From contig NW_026251737.1 of assembly GCF_025024155.1 (NCBI RefSeq), positions 346,577 through 410,576 on the forward strand: a stretch of DNA of 64,000 bases. Reading direction: 5' to 3'. The DNA is from Gamsiella multidivaricata. Taxonomy: Eukaryota; Mortierellomycota; Mortierellomycetes; Mortierellales; Mortierellaceae. The notes under the pieces are model-generated. The model was not told the origin of the DNA and searched no databases. It saw only the letters and a program-made list of their open reading frames with translations. Positions 37,964 to 49,650 of this stretch are shown piece after piece. How positions within the stretch are numbered: the stretch's first letter is position 1; each line of letters starts with the position of its first letter. The position numbers and the translations under genes were made by a program.

Positions 37964-38260
37964 TTGGGATGTGGAAGAGGATCTAGTTACGATGACTTGC
38001 ACAGATTTTACAAGCTGAGGATGCGGACAGGGCATATTCCGGCAAACTTCAGAGTGCTCACCCACAAGCTGGCTGCTGAAGATGATGGAAGGGACAATTG
38101 GTCAGAGGAGAGAGATCTACAGCATAAGATGGTAATTGCAATCGGTCTTAGTAGCTTTGGCATGGATCATGAAGCTAACTCTGCTCTACAGTACGTCTCG
38201 GCCGTTCTTCGTCTCGAATGTTTGTCACCAAATGTTTTTTTTTGTAGATGAAATGAGTTT
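37964..38260 (+). CDS. Unrecognised open segment, possible gene fragment
   Basis: An open plus-strand frame without ATG reads like globular protein (YDDLHRFYKLRMRTGH, then LTHKLAAEDDGRDNWSEE). It is preceded in another frame by an Asp-rich segment (DDDSDNDDDDG, about 37900) and followed near 38192 by a GTACGT donor. A further open frame is at 38250-38510. I could not join these in phase into a whole gene, and no family was recognised. A decayed gene next to the transposon, or a spliced gene I cannot resolve, are both possible. Confidence 0.25.
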
Positions 38261-38918
38261 CACAACTCGAAACAGCATCCCAGTTGCAAGAAGTGAGAAG
38301 GAAGCGAAGACGAAGGATAACTTTGCCGGCAGTGTCGCGACGAAGTGGCTGTTTTGCAAGGGCATTTTATCACGACAAAAATTGTACCGCCAACGTTTTC
38401 CACAAGTACTTGTCGAGGCCAGGAAAGACCCAAGTAACCCCAGTCAATCGATGCGCCTATCTTACACCTTCAACACCGACTCTAGGTTCTCCGTCCATGA
38501 AGCCGGGTAAGAGAAGGCTCCCAAGGGTCCAGGTCTGACACCTTATTCCGACATGACTACTCGAAAAAAAGAAAAGAAAGAAAAAAAAACACTCGCGGTA
38601 CCGACTCCTCTGCTAGGCATGAACCTGCAATCCAAGGCAGGGAAAGCGAAAGGCCCAAAAGTAGAAACATACACGTATGTGTGTCAGCAAACACGCGTTC
38701 CATGACCCGTTCCACACACTTATGCCTCATTTTGCCCTTCTGACCTTTCCGAAAAAAAAAAAAAGGATATGCTATTCATTTTGTTGCTTGTTCTCAGCTA
38801 TCGTATTTCTTTACTAGTATACAAACCTATTGTATTCCTTTACAAATATATGTTCAATGCGCGTAATATTTTCCTCCTTATTCAGTTTTTGACATTCCTT
38901 GCTGGGGTATCTCTGCTC

Positions 38919-41900
38919 TTAAGCAATCGCCTCCTCCGGATGGGCACCCACAATTCCTTCTTCATCCCCCTTGCCATCCGAAGAATCCGCCGCCGTCGAA
39001 ACCGGTGACAGCTCTCCAGGCTCGACATCCGAAGACGCTCCCGACACCGACGCCGTATCGATCGATCGTATTGACCTTGCGTCCTGCTGTCTCTTGAAAC
39101 TCTCTCTCGGCGATAATGAGGGCGACAGTGGTGACGATGGCATCCTCGACCGGGCCGTACTCTCCATACATTCGACCGCTCTATCAAAGTCCTGGTCACT
39201 GACCATGATATAATCCGCGCTGAAGGTGCTCAGATAAAACAATCCGACCCCATCTCCGCCTAACGGCCGCGAAAACTCGTTAACAATTCCACTTTCTTCT
39301 TCAATCCCCAAGGGACCATCACCGATCGAGATCAGCCGCCAGTCGCCCTCTTGGGTGTTGAGCGTGTGGTCTGGGAAGAGACTCATCGTTGCCTCGTCCA
39401 TAATGATGCTCAATGTCGAATCCGTTTGTGTGAACGAGAAGAACCGATCATCTCTATTGTTTGGTATCCAACACAAAAATAATAAAGATCTGTTAGTGTT
39501 ACACGAGCCACCAGATTGTCAATTCGTAAAAGTGAGCAATGCCGGTTACAGAGACTTGCCTGTTGTCGAAAAAGATGGATTCAAGCAAGCGGATGGCGAG
39601 CTGGTCCATGAGTCCATTCTCCATACTCGTGATATGCAAACGATATGGATAATTGATTTGGAATGGCTGTCGAGTCCTTGCGGCCCTGACACTCTCCTTC
39701 AATGACAATGACGAAAGCAAGGATGAGCCCAGACCCTGGATGGCTGCGTCCAGCACATGACTTCCATGACCACTCGTCAGTCCACTGTTCGGTCCACTAG
39801 TCGCTTCGCTTCCAATACCGCTATCCCCATGACTTTTGATGTCATCACCACCTCTAAGTGGACCCGAGAGACTGGACTGACGTCCGCGTGTGGTTGCAGC
39901 ACCGAGCAATAGTGCGTCCTGAAGCGAGTTGATGTCTGCGGCACATGTGGGGAAGGTCTCCTCCCAGGACTGCAGATCTGAGGGCTGCAGTCCGGCATCT
40001 TCGAGAGGGTTGTTGCCGATGCTGAAGGTGGTGGTGAGGCATTCGAGCGCGCGTGTGAGGTCACACTCGGGCAGGAGTGTAAAATCTGCGTCGTATGTTG
40101 ATATTTGCCTGTTAATGAAAGAATGCAAGGGACAGGATGAGGTCAGTTGGATGTAATACCAGCATGAACACTGATAGTCATTGGCCGATGTGAGAGAGTA
40201 TACAGTCGGTAGTAGTAGAGCCGTGGTTGAGTATAGCATAGTGTGCGTGATATGTAATGTATGGAGTGAAGTAAGTGCGTATGCGAATTGTTCAATGTGC
40301 GTTCGGACACAATTAGAATCACTGGAATTTAGAGTTGTAGATGACCTCATCGCGTAAGAAACGTGGGGAAGGGAGACAGCCAATTTCACAGTATATGGTA
40401 TATGTAATGAGTCCGATTGCTGCCCTCTTTAAGCACAGAGTTTACAACCAGCAATCGACATAATAAACAACAAGGTGCATGCAAAAGGGGAGGAGAAAAA
40501 GAAAAAAAAAAAGAAAGGGACCTCGTATAGTGCGCATAGTGCATTCGCACTAGACAAAAACGGGTGGTATCCGCATACGTTCAGTGCAGACATCCATTGC
40601 ACCATTGGATGGGGTATTATACCATATCCTGCGTGCATTACTGTTGGATGGAATGGATGGACTTTGTTGTATTTCCCTCAAAATTTTATCCCCTCATTTT
40701 GTTTTTGGGTTGAGGTGCAGTAATAATAGTAGTAGTAGTAGTAGCCATTTGAGATGGATGTGGCGAGGCAGAGGCAATGGGCTAGCTGTAAAATGCGTTG
40801 TTTAGTTCCAGTCCTATGCAGGAGTGGCACACTTACATGATGGAGACATCGATGTCGGCCAATGGCTTGGAGACTCGGGGGACCACCTCGATCGCCGCTA
40901 TGGGTTATGACATCGAAGGACATGAACATACTTTTCATCAGACCGGGGTAACTCTAGAAATGGCTAGAGCCAGCCAGGGCCACTCCAAGTACCCTTTCAG
41001 CCCAGGTGCTGGTACACGCCCATACCGTTGACAAGCCAATTTTAAACTGGGGGAATACAAAAATTCTGGAGAGATACCTCAAGAACAAAGAATCAATCAC
41101 TCGCGAAAAAGAAACTGTTACACGAGAGTCTGGTAAATGGTGGGACTCGAGGAAAAAAAAAAGCCGGTCGGCGAATGCTGTCGCGCCTGGTCCTTTTGTA
41201 GAACCTCCCACCCACCCCTTAGCTCTTCGAGTCCAGAGGAGGACCCTGTCCTATCCTGAATGAATGCATGCATCTGTTGTTTCATTCGTCTTTTCCCTTT
41301 CTTTCCCTTTTGCAATGCATATGTTACCCTAGTCGCTTCTATTTTTTTGCGATGCATATCCCTGCCATCTCTCTTTTTTAGGGACGTTATCAACGTAATA
41401 AGCACAGAAGAAAAGTAAAAGCTATTCGCTTACCAATGCCCGACTCGCCGGGCTCGATCTGAACGGCCCGCCAGATCACATTGCATACATCGAGGACATC
41501 ATCCGGAAAGCCAGGGATATGTGTCTCGTCCAGGATCAGCGAGACCTCCTTGTCGGTTTCTGTGTATGAGAAAAAGTGTTTTGGCCTGGGGTCGAAGCAC
41601 GGCGTTCAATTGATTCAATGAAATGAATAAAATATATGCCACATCACGTCAAAGTACAAAAAAATGGATCAAGGTGCGATTAAGCAGTAACGTGAGCAAA
41701 ATTGAACCATGCGTATACAGAGTTACAAAGGAGGTAGGAAAGCAAAGGCGAAAAGGAAGAGAACTCTGGTTAGTCGATGACGAAAAAAAATATATACAAA
41801 ACAAAAGATGCTGGGTAACAAAATGTGTTTGATTACCCTGCTGGAAAGAGAACCAGTTTCATAAGCTGATGAGTGCAACGGGGGATATCGGTCTTTTCGA

Positions 41901-41943
41901 TCGAGGCCAGTTTGAGGCGAAAGGGAAGGATATCAATAATCAT
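38919..41943 (-). CDS. CASTOR-like ACT-domain protein (putative arginine sensor)
   Basis: Resembles metazoan CASTOR1/GATSL proteins, cytosolic arginine sensors that restrain GATOR2 and so regulate TORC1. Minus-strand exons 41943-41837, 41585-41434, 40897-40837, 40108-39560 and 39453-38919 join in phase to 467 residues. The start MIIDILPFRLKLASIEK and HQLMKLVLFP match the CASTOR N-terminus; FFSYTETDKEVSLILDE, DVSIMQISTYDADFTLL, FFSFTQTDSTLSIIMDE, GPLGIEEESGIVNEFSRPL and YLSTFSADYIMV match the four ACT-type units in order. Positions equivalent to human Ser111 (here Ser105) and Asp304 (here Asp370), both arginine contacts, are kept. An extra low-complexity linker (~150-260) and Ser-rich tail lengthen it beyond the 329-residue human protein. 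Intron 4 begins with GC. Family is confident; arginine sensing is inferred. Confidence 0.85.
40719..40743. repeat. Trinucleotide repeat (TAG)n/(CTA)n
   Basis: About six to seven GTA/TAG units inside the third intron of the CASTOR-like gene. Confidence 0.85.
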
Positions 41944-44146
41944 TCTGGTGTCAAGAAAATAAGAAGAAAGGAAGTAGGATGGGTTGGGATAGGATGGGAT
42001 GGGACCGAAGTGTGGAGAAGGCAGTTGTCGTCGGACAATTATTATTTTTGTTTTCTTTACAAATGCAAATGAGTGAGCAAACAGAAAAGACAACGGTCTC
42101 CTTTTATATGTGAATGTACAAGGCGGTATGTGCTGAAGATAGTGCCTGAAGGAAGAATGAAAGTGAAAAGGACTGGTGCCTGAGTATCCTGATCACGGAG
42201 GAGAGCACCAAAGTAGAATAAGAAAGGAGGCAGGCAGCTTTCGAAATAAATAAAAATAAAAAAAGCTGCTAATGATAGCGGCGATAATGATGAGTGATGA
42301 AGGAGAGAGTGAGGCAGGTATAAGACAAAATGTATCGCGCGAGAAATAGAACACCAAGGGAAACCACATACACCCTCCAAAAGATGAAAGTGATGAGATG
42401 CGGAATGAAGAATGGAGTTTGGTGGCAAAGGGAGCTGCTTAGTGCCGAATGAGTGGGTCGAAAGGTGATGGGAATGGAGAAGGCAAGAGAAGTAAGAAGG
42501 GACACCAAGGGAAAGAAACTTATTACAGTGCACTATGGCACTATAGCACCATGGCACTATGGCACAATTGACCAGCCATGACTTATTTTTTTTTCTTATT
42601 TTTTTTTGTGCTCGATTTTGTTTGATGAATGGTGCGATGGATGACTTGTGTCTGTGTTCTGTGTCCACCATGCAAAAAAAAAAAAAAGAAAGACCTGTCC
42701 TCCGATGCAGTGTATCCCTCTTTATCCTCGGTCTTTCGTGTATTGTATGTGCGACCATAGTATGTATGCAGTAGCACCATCTCAAGACACAGGGAACAGG
42801 GGACACACGACGGGGGTTACTCATTGAAGCACTGGAAGAGCTTCGCGCTTCCTGCCTCCTGCATCCCATCCTCTGTTTCCTCTATCCTTTCGCAGCCCAT
42901 CGTATGCTTATTGCTATGTCATCTCATACCGGTCCAAGCGAAGCTCGGACACACATAGACTATCCCAGTCTGCCCGGAAAAGAGATTTACCATCCATCCT
43001 CACCTTCCATACTACATGTACGCTGCGCTACACTTACGCGACAGGTTGGATAATTTAGTCCGCATGGAAAACTAGAAACTAAAAGAAACGAAGAAGAAAG
43101 AGGCGGTGCGTGGAGAAGATGGCATGTTCGAACTTTTTCTTTCTTTCTTTCCAGAAAGTACAATCTAGTGGACGCGTGGCTGCACAGAGGAGAAACTAAA
43201 ACGCGGGAGAATAGGAAGCAACAACAACCCCTCTACTTTCTCACACTCGCTTCCCTTCCTCCTCTTATTTGCTTTGCTTTGCTTTCTTCTTGTTTTTTTT
43301 TTTGCCTTCTAACACATTTAGATTGCAGAATAAAGAGAATAAAGATACTGATGGGTGCGTAAGTACACACCTCTGCCAGGCACAATGACATCAGACGGCT
43401 CAACAAGATTGGGACCTAGCCCGACTCTAGCGTGTTTCGAACGCACGCGCTGCCAGACTAGAGCGAAACCTTATAGCAGCGTATCCTGTCCGTCCAGGAC
43501 ACGAAGGATTTGAAAGAGGCCTAGACTGATGCCTGCCACTACTTTCCTTTGTCCAATGCAACACCCCCACCCCCTTCCACCTTTTAGTTTCCTTTTGCTG
43601 TCTTTCTATCTTGTCGGAAAGTACAGTGTCTGAGAGTTATTTTGGTTGTGCCTCCATCCTCCCCTGCTCTTTTCTTTTTTTTTTCTTTATTTTTTTTTTT
43701 TTCGTCAAGTCGTGTCTTTCGATCGTAGCAAGTAGGACGACAGAGAGTTCAGACTATAATGAAGGCTGGAGTAACCTTGCTCATGCTTTGGTAGTGTGGG
43801 CCTGAGCTTCACTATCTCCCAGGCAGGAAAAAAAGAAAAAGAAAAAAAAAAAAACGCTCAGATGCTTGTTCGGCTCTGTCTCCACACTCGCTTTTTTTTT
43901 TTGGTGGGGTGGGGGGTGAGGGAGGGGGGAAAGAAGAATCTCCATGCGCACGGATCCGGAGATCTGGAGGAAAAAAAAAAAAAAAAACATAGCCTTTGCC
44001 GGCGTGTTGTGCAGACATCCACGCATAACAATAAACAACATTAAACTGAGCCTTGAAAGAAGAGGGATATACTTTATTACGATATTTTACAATACCCAGG
44101 GAAGCCATGTTCCCCGCTGCTGATGTGTCTTTATTTTTGTGTCTCT
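41944..44146. other. Intergenic, low-complexity; no gene seen
   Basis: About 2.2 kb between the 5' end of the CASTOR-like gene and the last exon of the next minus-strand gene. It holds poly(A), poly(T) and purine-rich tracts (for example 42665-42680, 43680-43705, 43830-43857, 43972-43987). No protein or RNA gene was recognised. A hairpin-forming inverted repeat is at about 43425-43463. Confidence 0.45.
42529..42564. repeat. Imperfect tandem repeat of GCACTATG
   Basis: Four near-copies of CACTATGG/CACTATAG follow one another (GTGCACTATGGCACTATAGC, then CACCATGGCACTATGGCAC). Short, local and of unknown function. Confidence 0.8.
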
Positions 44147-45496
44147 TCAGCGCAGGTCGTCGTAAGGCTGCATCTGGAACTCATTCCTGTCGTCTATCAG
44201 CATCAGAAGAACAGCACGATGTTAGAATCCGCTAAATAATCCGCTTCTTTTGCCCTGAAAACGCTTTCATTTTTATAATGCTCCTCTGTGCATGCAACGC
44301 CCATGGATTGTTCCGCACCGCTTCTCTCTATGACAATCCCAAAGTGCTCCATCTAGCGTTCTTCCATGTCCTCACAAAATGGATCCTGAATAAACCATAA
44401 TCTGAGGTAGCGCTCTTCTGTCCGCGCCCCGCAAAATGAATCCTGCGAATAAGCATATCCCACAATGAAGTACTATAACAAAATGCATTTTACCTTCCAT
44501 GACCCTGCTCCACTTGCGAAGCTTCTGCCTCCTCATCCTGCGCTGGTAGAACACCGTTCCAAAATATGCCAGAGCCAATAATCCCACGATCGGAAGGATG
44601 ACTTGCCAGGCCGAAAACCCGCTTCCAGAATTTGATGCAGCCTCCCGATGAAGTAACTGACAGGTCTTGTTCACGGACAAATTGCCATCCTCATACTCGC
44701 ATCGGATCCCCGTTACATTCGCCGTCGCAATCGGCGAATTGTTCTCGTCCAGACCCAAGGCCTGCGGATTACACTGCCATGAAGACGTACAGCTCTGATT
44801 CAATGTCGGTCGTAGTTGACATTCGCCCATCATGCAGGCCAGATCCGGTTCGCAATTCGAGAACATCGTGTACCAAATCGTCGTCGCCTGATCGAACCGG
44901 GACAACAGCAAGTCCCTGGGTAGAGTACCCTGGATCAAGTCATACACCATCAGTGCCAGTCCTGGTTTGTCGCTGCTCTTCGGCATCTGGAAGCGCGTAC
45001 AGTTGGTGTTCAGTTGCGAGCGCGGTCCAGACCAGCTGGGGACGGAAGGAATTCCAGAGTTGTTGCGAGCTAGGATGTAGCCCCAGTTCATGGTCTTCTC
45101 CAAACAGACCAATCCATCCTCGAGCACAAAGCATTCCTCGTTTGCGCCACAGTATGGCTTATCCAAGCAATTGACCGTGCCAGGCTCAAAAGGGTTCTTA
45201 GCTGGACCGGGTGTGGGCTGAGTAGGTAAGAGGACACTTGTTGATGTTGCTGGTACGGTGAAGGTCGAGGTCGTGGCGGACACTGATCCGGTTGAAATAC
45301 TGGATGCTGTCGGTTCCGATGCAGACGCGGTTGTCGATCCGGCGTTCGCTGTTGTTGAAGAAGCAGCTGAGGTGGTTCCTACTGGTAAGATTGGAGTCTG
45401 GGCGTGCACCTCAGCAATGAAGAGTGTGCCTGAGAGGAGGACGAAGAACAGGGCCATGGCCGGCATGGTTGCTATCCGCGAAGCACGGGCGCTCAT
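44147..45496 (-). CDS. Single-pass Cys-rich membrane protein, unknown function
   Basis: Two minus-strand exons, 45496-44494 and 44193-44147, join in phase to 349 residues. The N-terminus MSARASRIATMPAMALFFVLL is a signal peptide ending near EVHAQ. A Ser/Thr/Ala-rich stalk (~40-85) leads into an ectodomain with about ten Cys (CLDKPYCGANEECFV, CEPDLACMMGEC, CTSSWQC) and N-glycosylation sites. One membrane helix (VILPIVGLLALAYFGTVFY) is followed by a very basic stretch (RRMRRQKLRKW) and a short tail ending MQPYDDLR. The small second exon, supplying only the last ~15 residues, follows a 300-base intron; without it the frame runs on into unrelated sequence. I do not recognise the family. A surface receptor or adhesin-like role is possible. 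Confidence 0.7.
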
Positions 45497-45562
45497 TGGA
45501 GGGAAAAAGAAGAGTGAAGTGGAGAGAAAGCCAGAGAGAGGCGATGTTCCGAGGGCAAGGAA

Positions 45563-45569
45563 GATATAT
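45563..45569 (-). promoter_or_regulatory. TATA-like element of the Cys-rich membrane protein gene
   Basis: TATATAT on the minus strand about 70 bases upstream of the ATG. Confidence 0.4.
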
Positions 45570-45699
45570 ACTCTTGGGAGACAAAGAAGGTGTAGGTAAC
45601 GGGTATGAACTGAACGAGGACGAGCTGAGTGCTCGTGTGAGATGAGATGAGGTGGAAGGGATCTGTAGTGGTTTCCTTCCAAGATTAATGGCACATGGG

Positions 45700-47565
45700 T
45701 TCTCCACAGGGGGGGAAGGGAGGATCGATTAGCGCTGAAGGATGGGATGAACTGGGATGAGGATGATGAGGTGTTGAAAGTGACAAATCGAAATAAGGTT
45801 TAGACTGAGTGAGTGCATTAGGGCCGAGGCTGCATGCAAGTTTATCCCCTCTATTTACAGCCAGATCACCGGCAGCCAAGCGTTCATTCGGATATTTGAC
45901 ATTTGAGCTTGCCTTAAGCAACCCATGGCCCGAAGCCATATCATTCGCTGGACCTAGTCTGTGCTAGGACGCGACAATCATCCGCCTTTTGGCTTTTAGC
46001 TGCACACGAATAGACTCCAGGGTCCAGTACCATACAATGTAGGGTCGTCCCGTGGTGCAGAAAGGCGACGTGGGGCCTCTACTAATGTTAATTTAAAGAA
46101 TAAGCTCACTACAGACGATTTGATCGAACTGAGAATTGTATGCGCTATAGCCTTGTTCCTGCGATCTGAGACTAAGCTCACTGTTCTACAGATTTGTTCG
46201 AAAGGGCGTTTTCTTTATCTTTATTTTCTTCCCTCTGCAGATGGCTAACGAGTGATCTGTTTGGCCGAAGACCCTGGAATTGGAATTATGAAGCGGTCTT
46301 TCAGATGGTCCACATAATGGATGAGCCTTTCAATGCCCTTCTCCATATCTATGTACCATTTTATGGTACGTTAATATCCGCGGAAAGCCCGCGGAAGATT
46401 CCTCTTTACCTGACGGTTTCTATCCCGCGTTAGTGATCACTACCATTGAAGGTGTCCCAAAGATCTTTCCAGATGCCACTGCCTTTTTGATCGTATCCAT
46501 GGACTCCTCGCACTCCTCCATATGTTTCCAGATTGCTGATATCGGCATGTAGGTATTGCCACATACATCGGTACATTGGGATCTACGCGGACAAAGGAAC
46601 TCCGCCTTAACTACTGTGCATAGATTGACGGCATCGAGGTACTGTTCTTGGCCCTCCACGCTCGACCGTTACCTGGCCGAGACTTGCGGGGTTCGGCAAA
46701 CGCGGACTGGGTGACAAAGGAAACGATCCAGAGGAAGTCATGGCCTACCAGGACACACGAGGCGGACAAGCAGGTTCGATCCCCGCTAAGTGCAACACAG
46801 GGCAGGCCTGGACAGAAGAACCCTTTGATCGAGACACAGATCTGGGGCAAAGTCAATGAATAGAATTTGTGGATCATAGTGGCGAATGAGAGAGAACTAC
46901 AAGCAAATGTAGCTTCTTCCGAGCACGAAATGGCTTTCTGCAGAGTCATTGACGCCATAATGTCCAAGAATAACAGACCGTACCATTCCCATCGCATCGT
47001 TGATCACATCGGCAACATAATAAACGTTGCTGATGCACACCACCTAGCACCTGACCTTCAGAGACAATGTAATTGATAGGTCTGTCTGGAGCTCCGTTGC
47101 CTTCTTCTGCTGAACCATCGCATGGGCCTCTAGGCCTCGAATATGTAGGTCACTCCGGGGGCCTGCTCGAGCTGCCGGTCGCTTAGCTCCCTTGCTTTTT
47201 ACACACGGCTAAACAGATGAAAAAAATTGGTGGGCTGGTCGCGGTTGTTATCCCACTGATGTTGTCGGAGAAAGGTGTTGATGATTCGCCGCTGGTGAAC
47301 ATCAGTGTCATCGTATCTTCTCAGCAGGTTAAGAAGTAGCCCGAACTGATAATCGGCCTACTGCCGCATCGGCAGGCTCAAGTCAAAGCGATTCAAGACA
47401 AGGTAATCCTTCGTCCCCGACGACTATGCACATATTGACCTATGTAGTACATACGAGCAGAGAAGAGCACCCTTCACGTGGCGCAGACAGGGGCCACTTT
47501 ATAAGGTACCGTCTGCCCTGGGAATAAGGATTCCTCTCTTGTTTTCTTGACTTTCTTGTCTGTAA
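45700..47565. other. Gene-poor stretch with short open segments, no firm gene
   Basis: Open segments appear on the plus strand (46250-46365, then 46680-46860, 46870-47080 and 47220-47400) and on the minus strand (46420-46990), but none shows a known motif. The segment 47220-47400 reads through one TAG (near 47338). This may be decayed coding sequence or the 5' part of the candidate gene that follows. Confidence 0.35.
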
Positions 47566-48544
47566 GTGGATATAAGACTAAAATATTGCAGACTGGACCG
47601 AGCTGAGCAACGTCATGCAGTCTCCATACGGCTGATTATTGCCACAGGCGAGATAGAGCCCTTGATTTATCTCTTCCAACAACGAGTACGAAACCATCGA
47701 GGCTCCATCCACAAGAAAACGTGGCCGGCGTGGTGCAGTAACCCTAGCTCAGGGTAAAGAGGGCGGGGAACTCGAAGGTTGTATCAGGGTTAACACCACA
47801 CATATCGGATCATGTAGGGTCGCATCCAAGGGTCAAGCCACGGTCGGTAGCGCTGTAAAAGGCAGTAATTGAAGGAGCTTCATCCTGAGGAACTGAGTTG
47901 CGAGGAGCAATAATATAGAGGGAATTAACAGTGAAAGAGACAAGAACAATCCAGAGGTAGATAAAACACTACTGGAGGTAAATTGAGAACATAGAAAGTG
48001 TAGAGCGAAATGAGTTGTAGAGTGCGCTATCTAAGAAGAATACTAGTACTAGAATACTATCCAGGAAGGCTCGGACGCGGCCTTCCATTTATCTATACAA
48101 GATAAATCTACAAATGAAGTAGTCTATCGGTTCGACAAGGAACATCGGTGATAAAGAGAGCAGGGCTGCAAACGATTGGGACCAGTGGAGTGAATAAAAA
48201 GCTTTTCTTGGATTGAATTCCCAGGCGAAGACAGGACTTAAACACGAATGAGATCATTGCCATAGTGATCTGGAATGTTACAGAAATTGGGCGCAGCAAA
48301 GGCCCATAAAGAGAACCGTGGACACTGAGGACAATAATTGGCAGTCAGTAATTTGTCGTTACCGCTTTCCCCGAAAGAAGCACACGTTGAATGTGCCACT
48401 ATTTGAGAAGTGTGATCGCTTGAACTCCCGGAATTACACAGCAGTAGAAGAGTATAAGAACCATAAAGAACAGGCCATTCGTTGTACCCGGTAAGCAATG
48501 GTGACCAAGAGGGTTGATGAGATGGGTGTCAAACAGTTCTCTTT

Positions 48545-48581
<37 letters not shown>

Positions 48582-48673
48582 CCAGCACTGTACCTTATTT
48601 GATAATCCATTGCTGCTATAAAAAAGGCACATCAGCTCCTCCAAAGGAAAGCTTGCCCTCGACAGAAGGCTAG
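47566..48673 (+). CDS. Unrecognised spliced gene candidate (3' part)
   Basis: Five plus-strand open segments join in phase through four GT-AG introns: up to 47753, 47932-47977, 48065-48147, 48266-48490 and 48586-48673, ending in TAG. The joined reading gives about 200 residues, basic and Asn-rich, including RLIIATGEIEPLIYLFQQ, VVYRFDKEH, CRYRFPRKKHTLNVPLF and a C-terminus ending LPSTEG. Four consecutive in-phase junctions argue against chance. The last intron has a T run of more than 30 bases directly before CCAG. No start codon was found, so the 5' end lies upstream, and I recognise no family. One donor (GTGATA at 48148) is weak. It may be a transposon-derived or fast-evolving gene, intact or not. 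Confidence 0.4.
48547..48581. repeat. Poly(T) tract of more than 30 bases
   Basis: A nearly pure T run ending in TCCAG. It would serve as the polypyrimidine tract of the last intron of the candidate gene above. Confidence 0.9.
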
Positions 48674-49113
48674 AATGACTAATATTTATCCATATCAACG
48701 TTGTTCGAGTATTCTATTTCGAGGCCTTCCTGCAACTTTTCATTTTCACCCGAAGAGCTGCTGGGCAGCACTTCAGCAGAACGCCCTGATGTTAAAGTAC
48801 CACTAGTCGAGGACTGAGGAGCATAAAAAGAGTGACACCATTTTGTTAAAACGCTGAATGAACAGGGCATAGTGAGTTGTCGGTATTGTTTATTGAATAT
48901 GGTATAACAACCACACTAGAAGACGTAGGCGCAGTTAGACATAAGTCTCAGAGACTATACACTAGAAACTGACACTGATCGTTCCCTCTCGATGACCGCG
49001 TTGAATAAAATGATACACCATACGGATCGTACAAAAAATAGAACCACTCTACTTCCTCTCAACACACACTATTCCCTCCACCAAGGAGAGGACATAAATC
49101 GAGGGCAAAATTT

Positions 49114-49197
49114 GGGCACAGTGGGATTCGAACCCACGAGTTCCAGGAACATTGTGTCTTAAGCACAACGCGTTAGACCAGACTCCGCCATATGCCC
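49114..49197 (-). tRNA. tRNA-Leu (anticodon UAA)
   Basis: On the minus strand the sequence starts GGGCATATGGCGGAGT and ends TTCGAATCCCACTGTGCCC. The 7-bp acceptor stem pairs GGGCATA with TGTGCCC (one G-U pair). The A box is GGCGGAGTCTGG and the B box GGTTCGAATCC. The anticodon loop reads CTTAAGA, giving anticodon TAA (reads UUA codons). A long variable arm (near TGTTCCTGGAAC) is the type II feature of leucine and serine tRNAs. It has no intron and is 84 bases long. Confidence 0.93.
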
Positions 49198-49650
49198 ATG
49201 AAACACCCAAAACCAGAGCTCGCGCCTCTGATTGGCTGAAAATTCATAAGAAGACAAGCTGACAGACCTTTATGTAGTGAAAATTCTGGCAAATAATGGG
49301 TTTCGAGCTATTGCAGCCCTCTGGGGCCCGCCCTGGGGCCTCAGTGTATATAAGTCGATAGCTATATCCTAGGTGAATGGAACAATGTTTATTTGGATGC
49401 CGACTAATATGTGGAATCATGAGGAATAGACTGTTCAGTGGAATCACAGCTGCGGAATAAGGCCCGGTAGGCCCGGCAGACCTGGGGAATGTGACCTGTG
49501 GAAAGGGCGACTGTCGTAGATCATTGCTGGTTAGGTCTGATAGATTCGCAGGATCAATCGACTCGAGAGACAAAAAAAAAAAACTTAAGTTTGAACGCAT
49601 TTTTTTTTTTGCTGTGTAGGTTATTATGGTTTTTATCGAAAGGCTGCGGC

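Noticed and set aside
38130..38540. Joining the open frame at 37964-38191 to the one at 38250-38510 as two exons of one protein
   Set aside because: The GTACGT donor leaves two bases, and the only acceptor (TTTGTAG) then gives an immediate TGA, so the frames do not join.
42057..42869. A 270-residue open frame on the minus strand
   Set aside because: Composition is His/Ser/Phe-rich with no domain, no codon bias and no in-phase splice partner; it lies just upstream of the CASTOR-like gene.
43425..43463. tRNA-like segment (GCGTTCGAAACACGC with a B-box-like core) on the minus strand
   Set aside because: The T loop would have nine bases, no anticodon arm or acceptor stem can be folded, and the piece is better explained as an imperfect inverted repeat.
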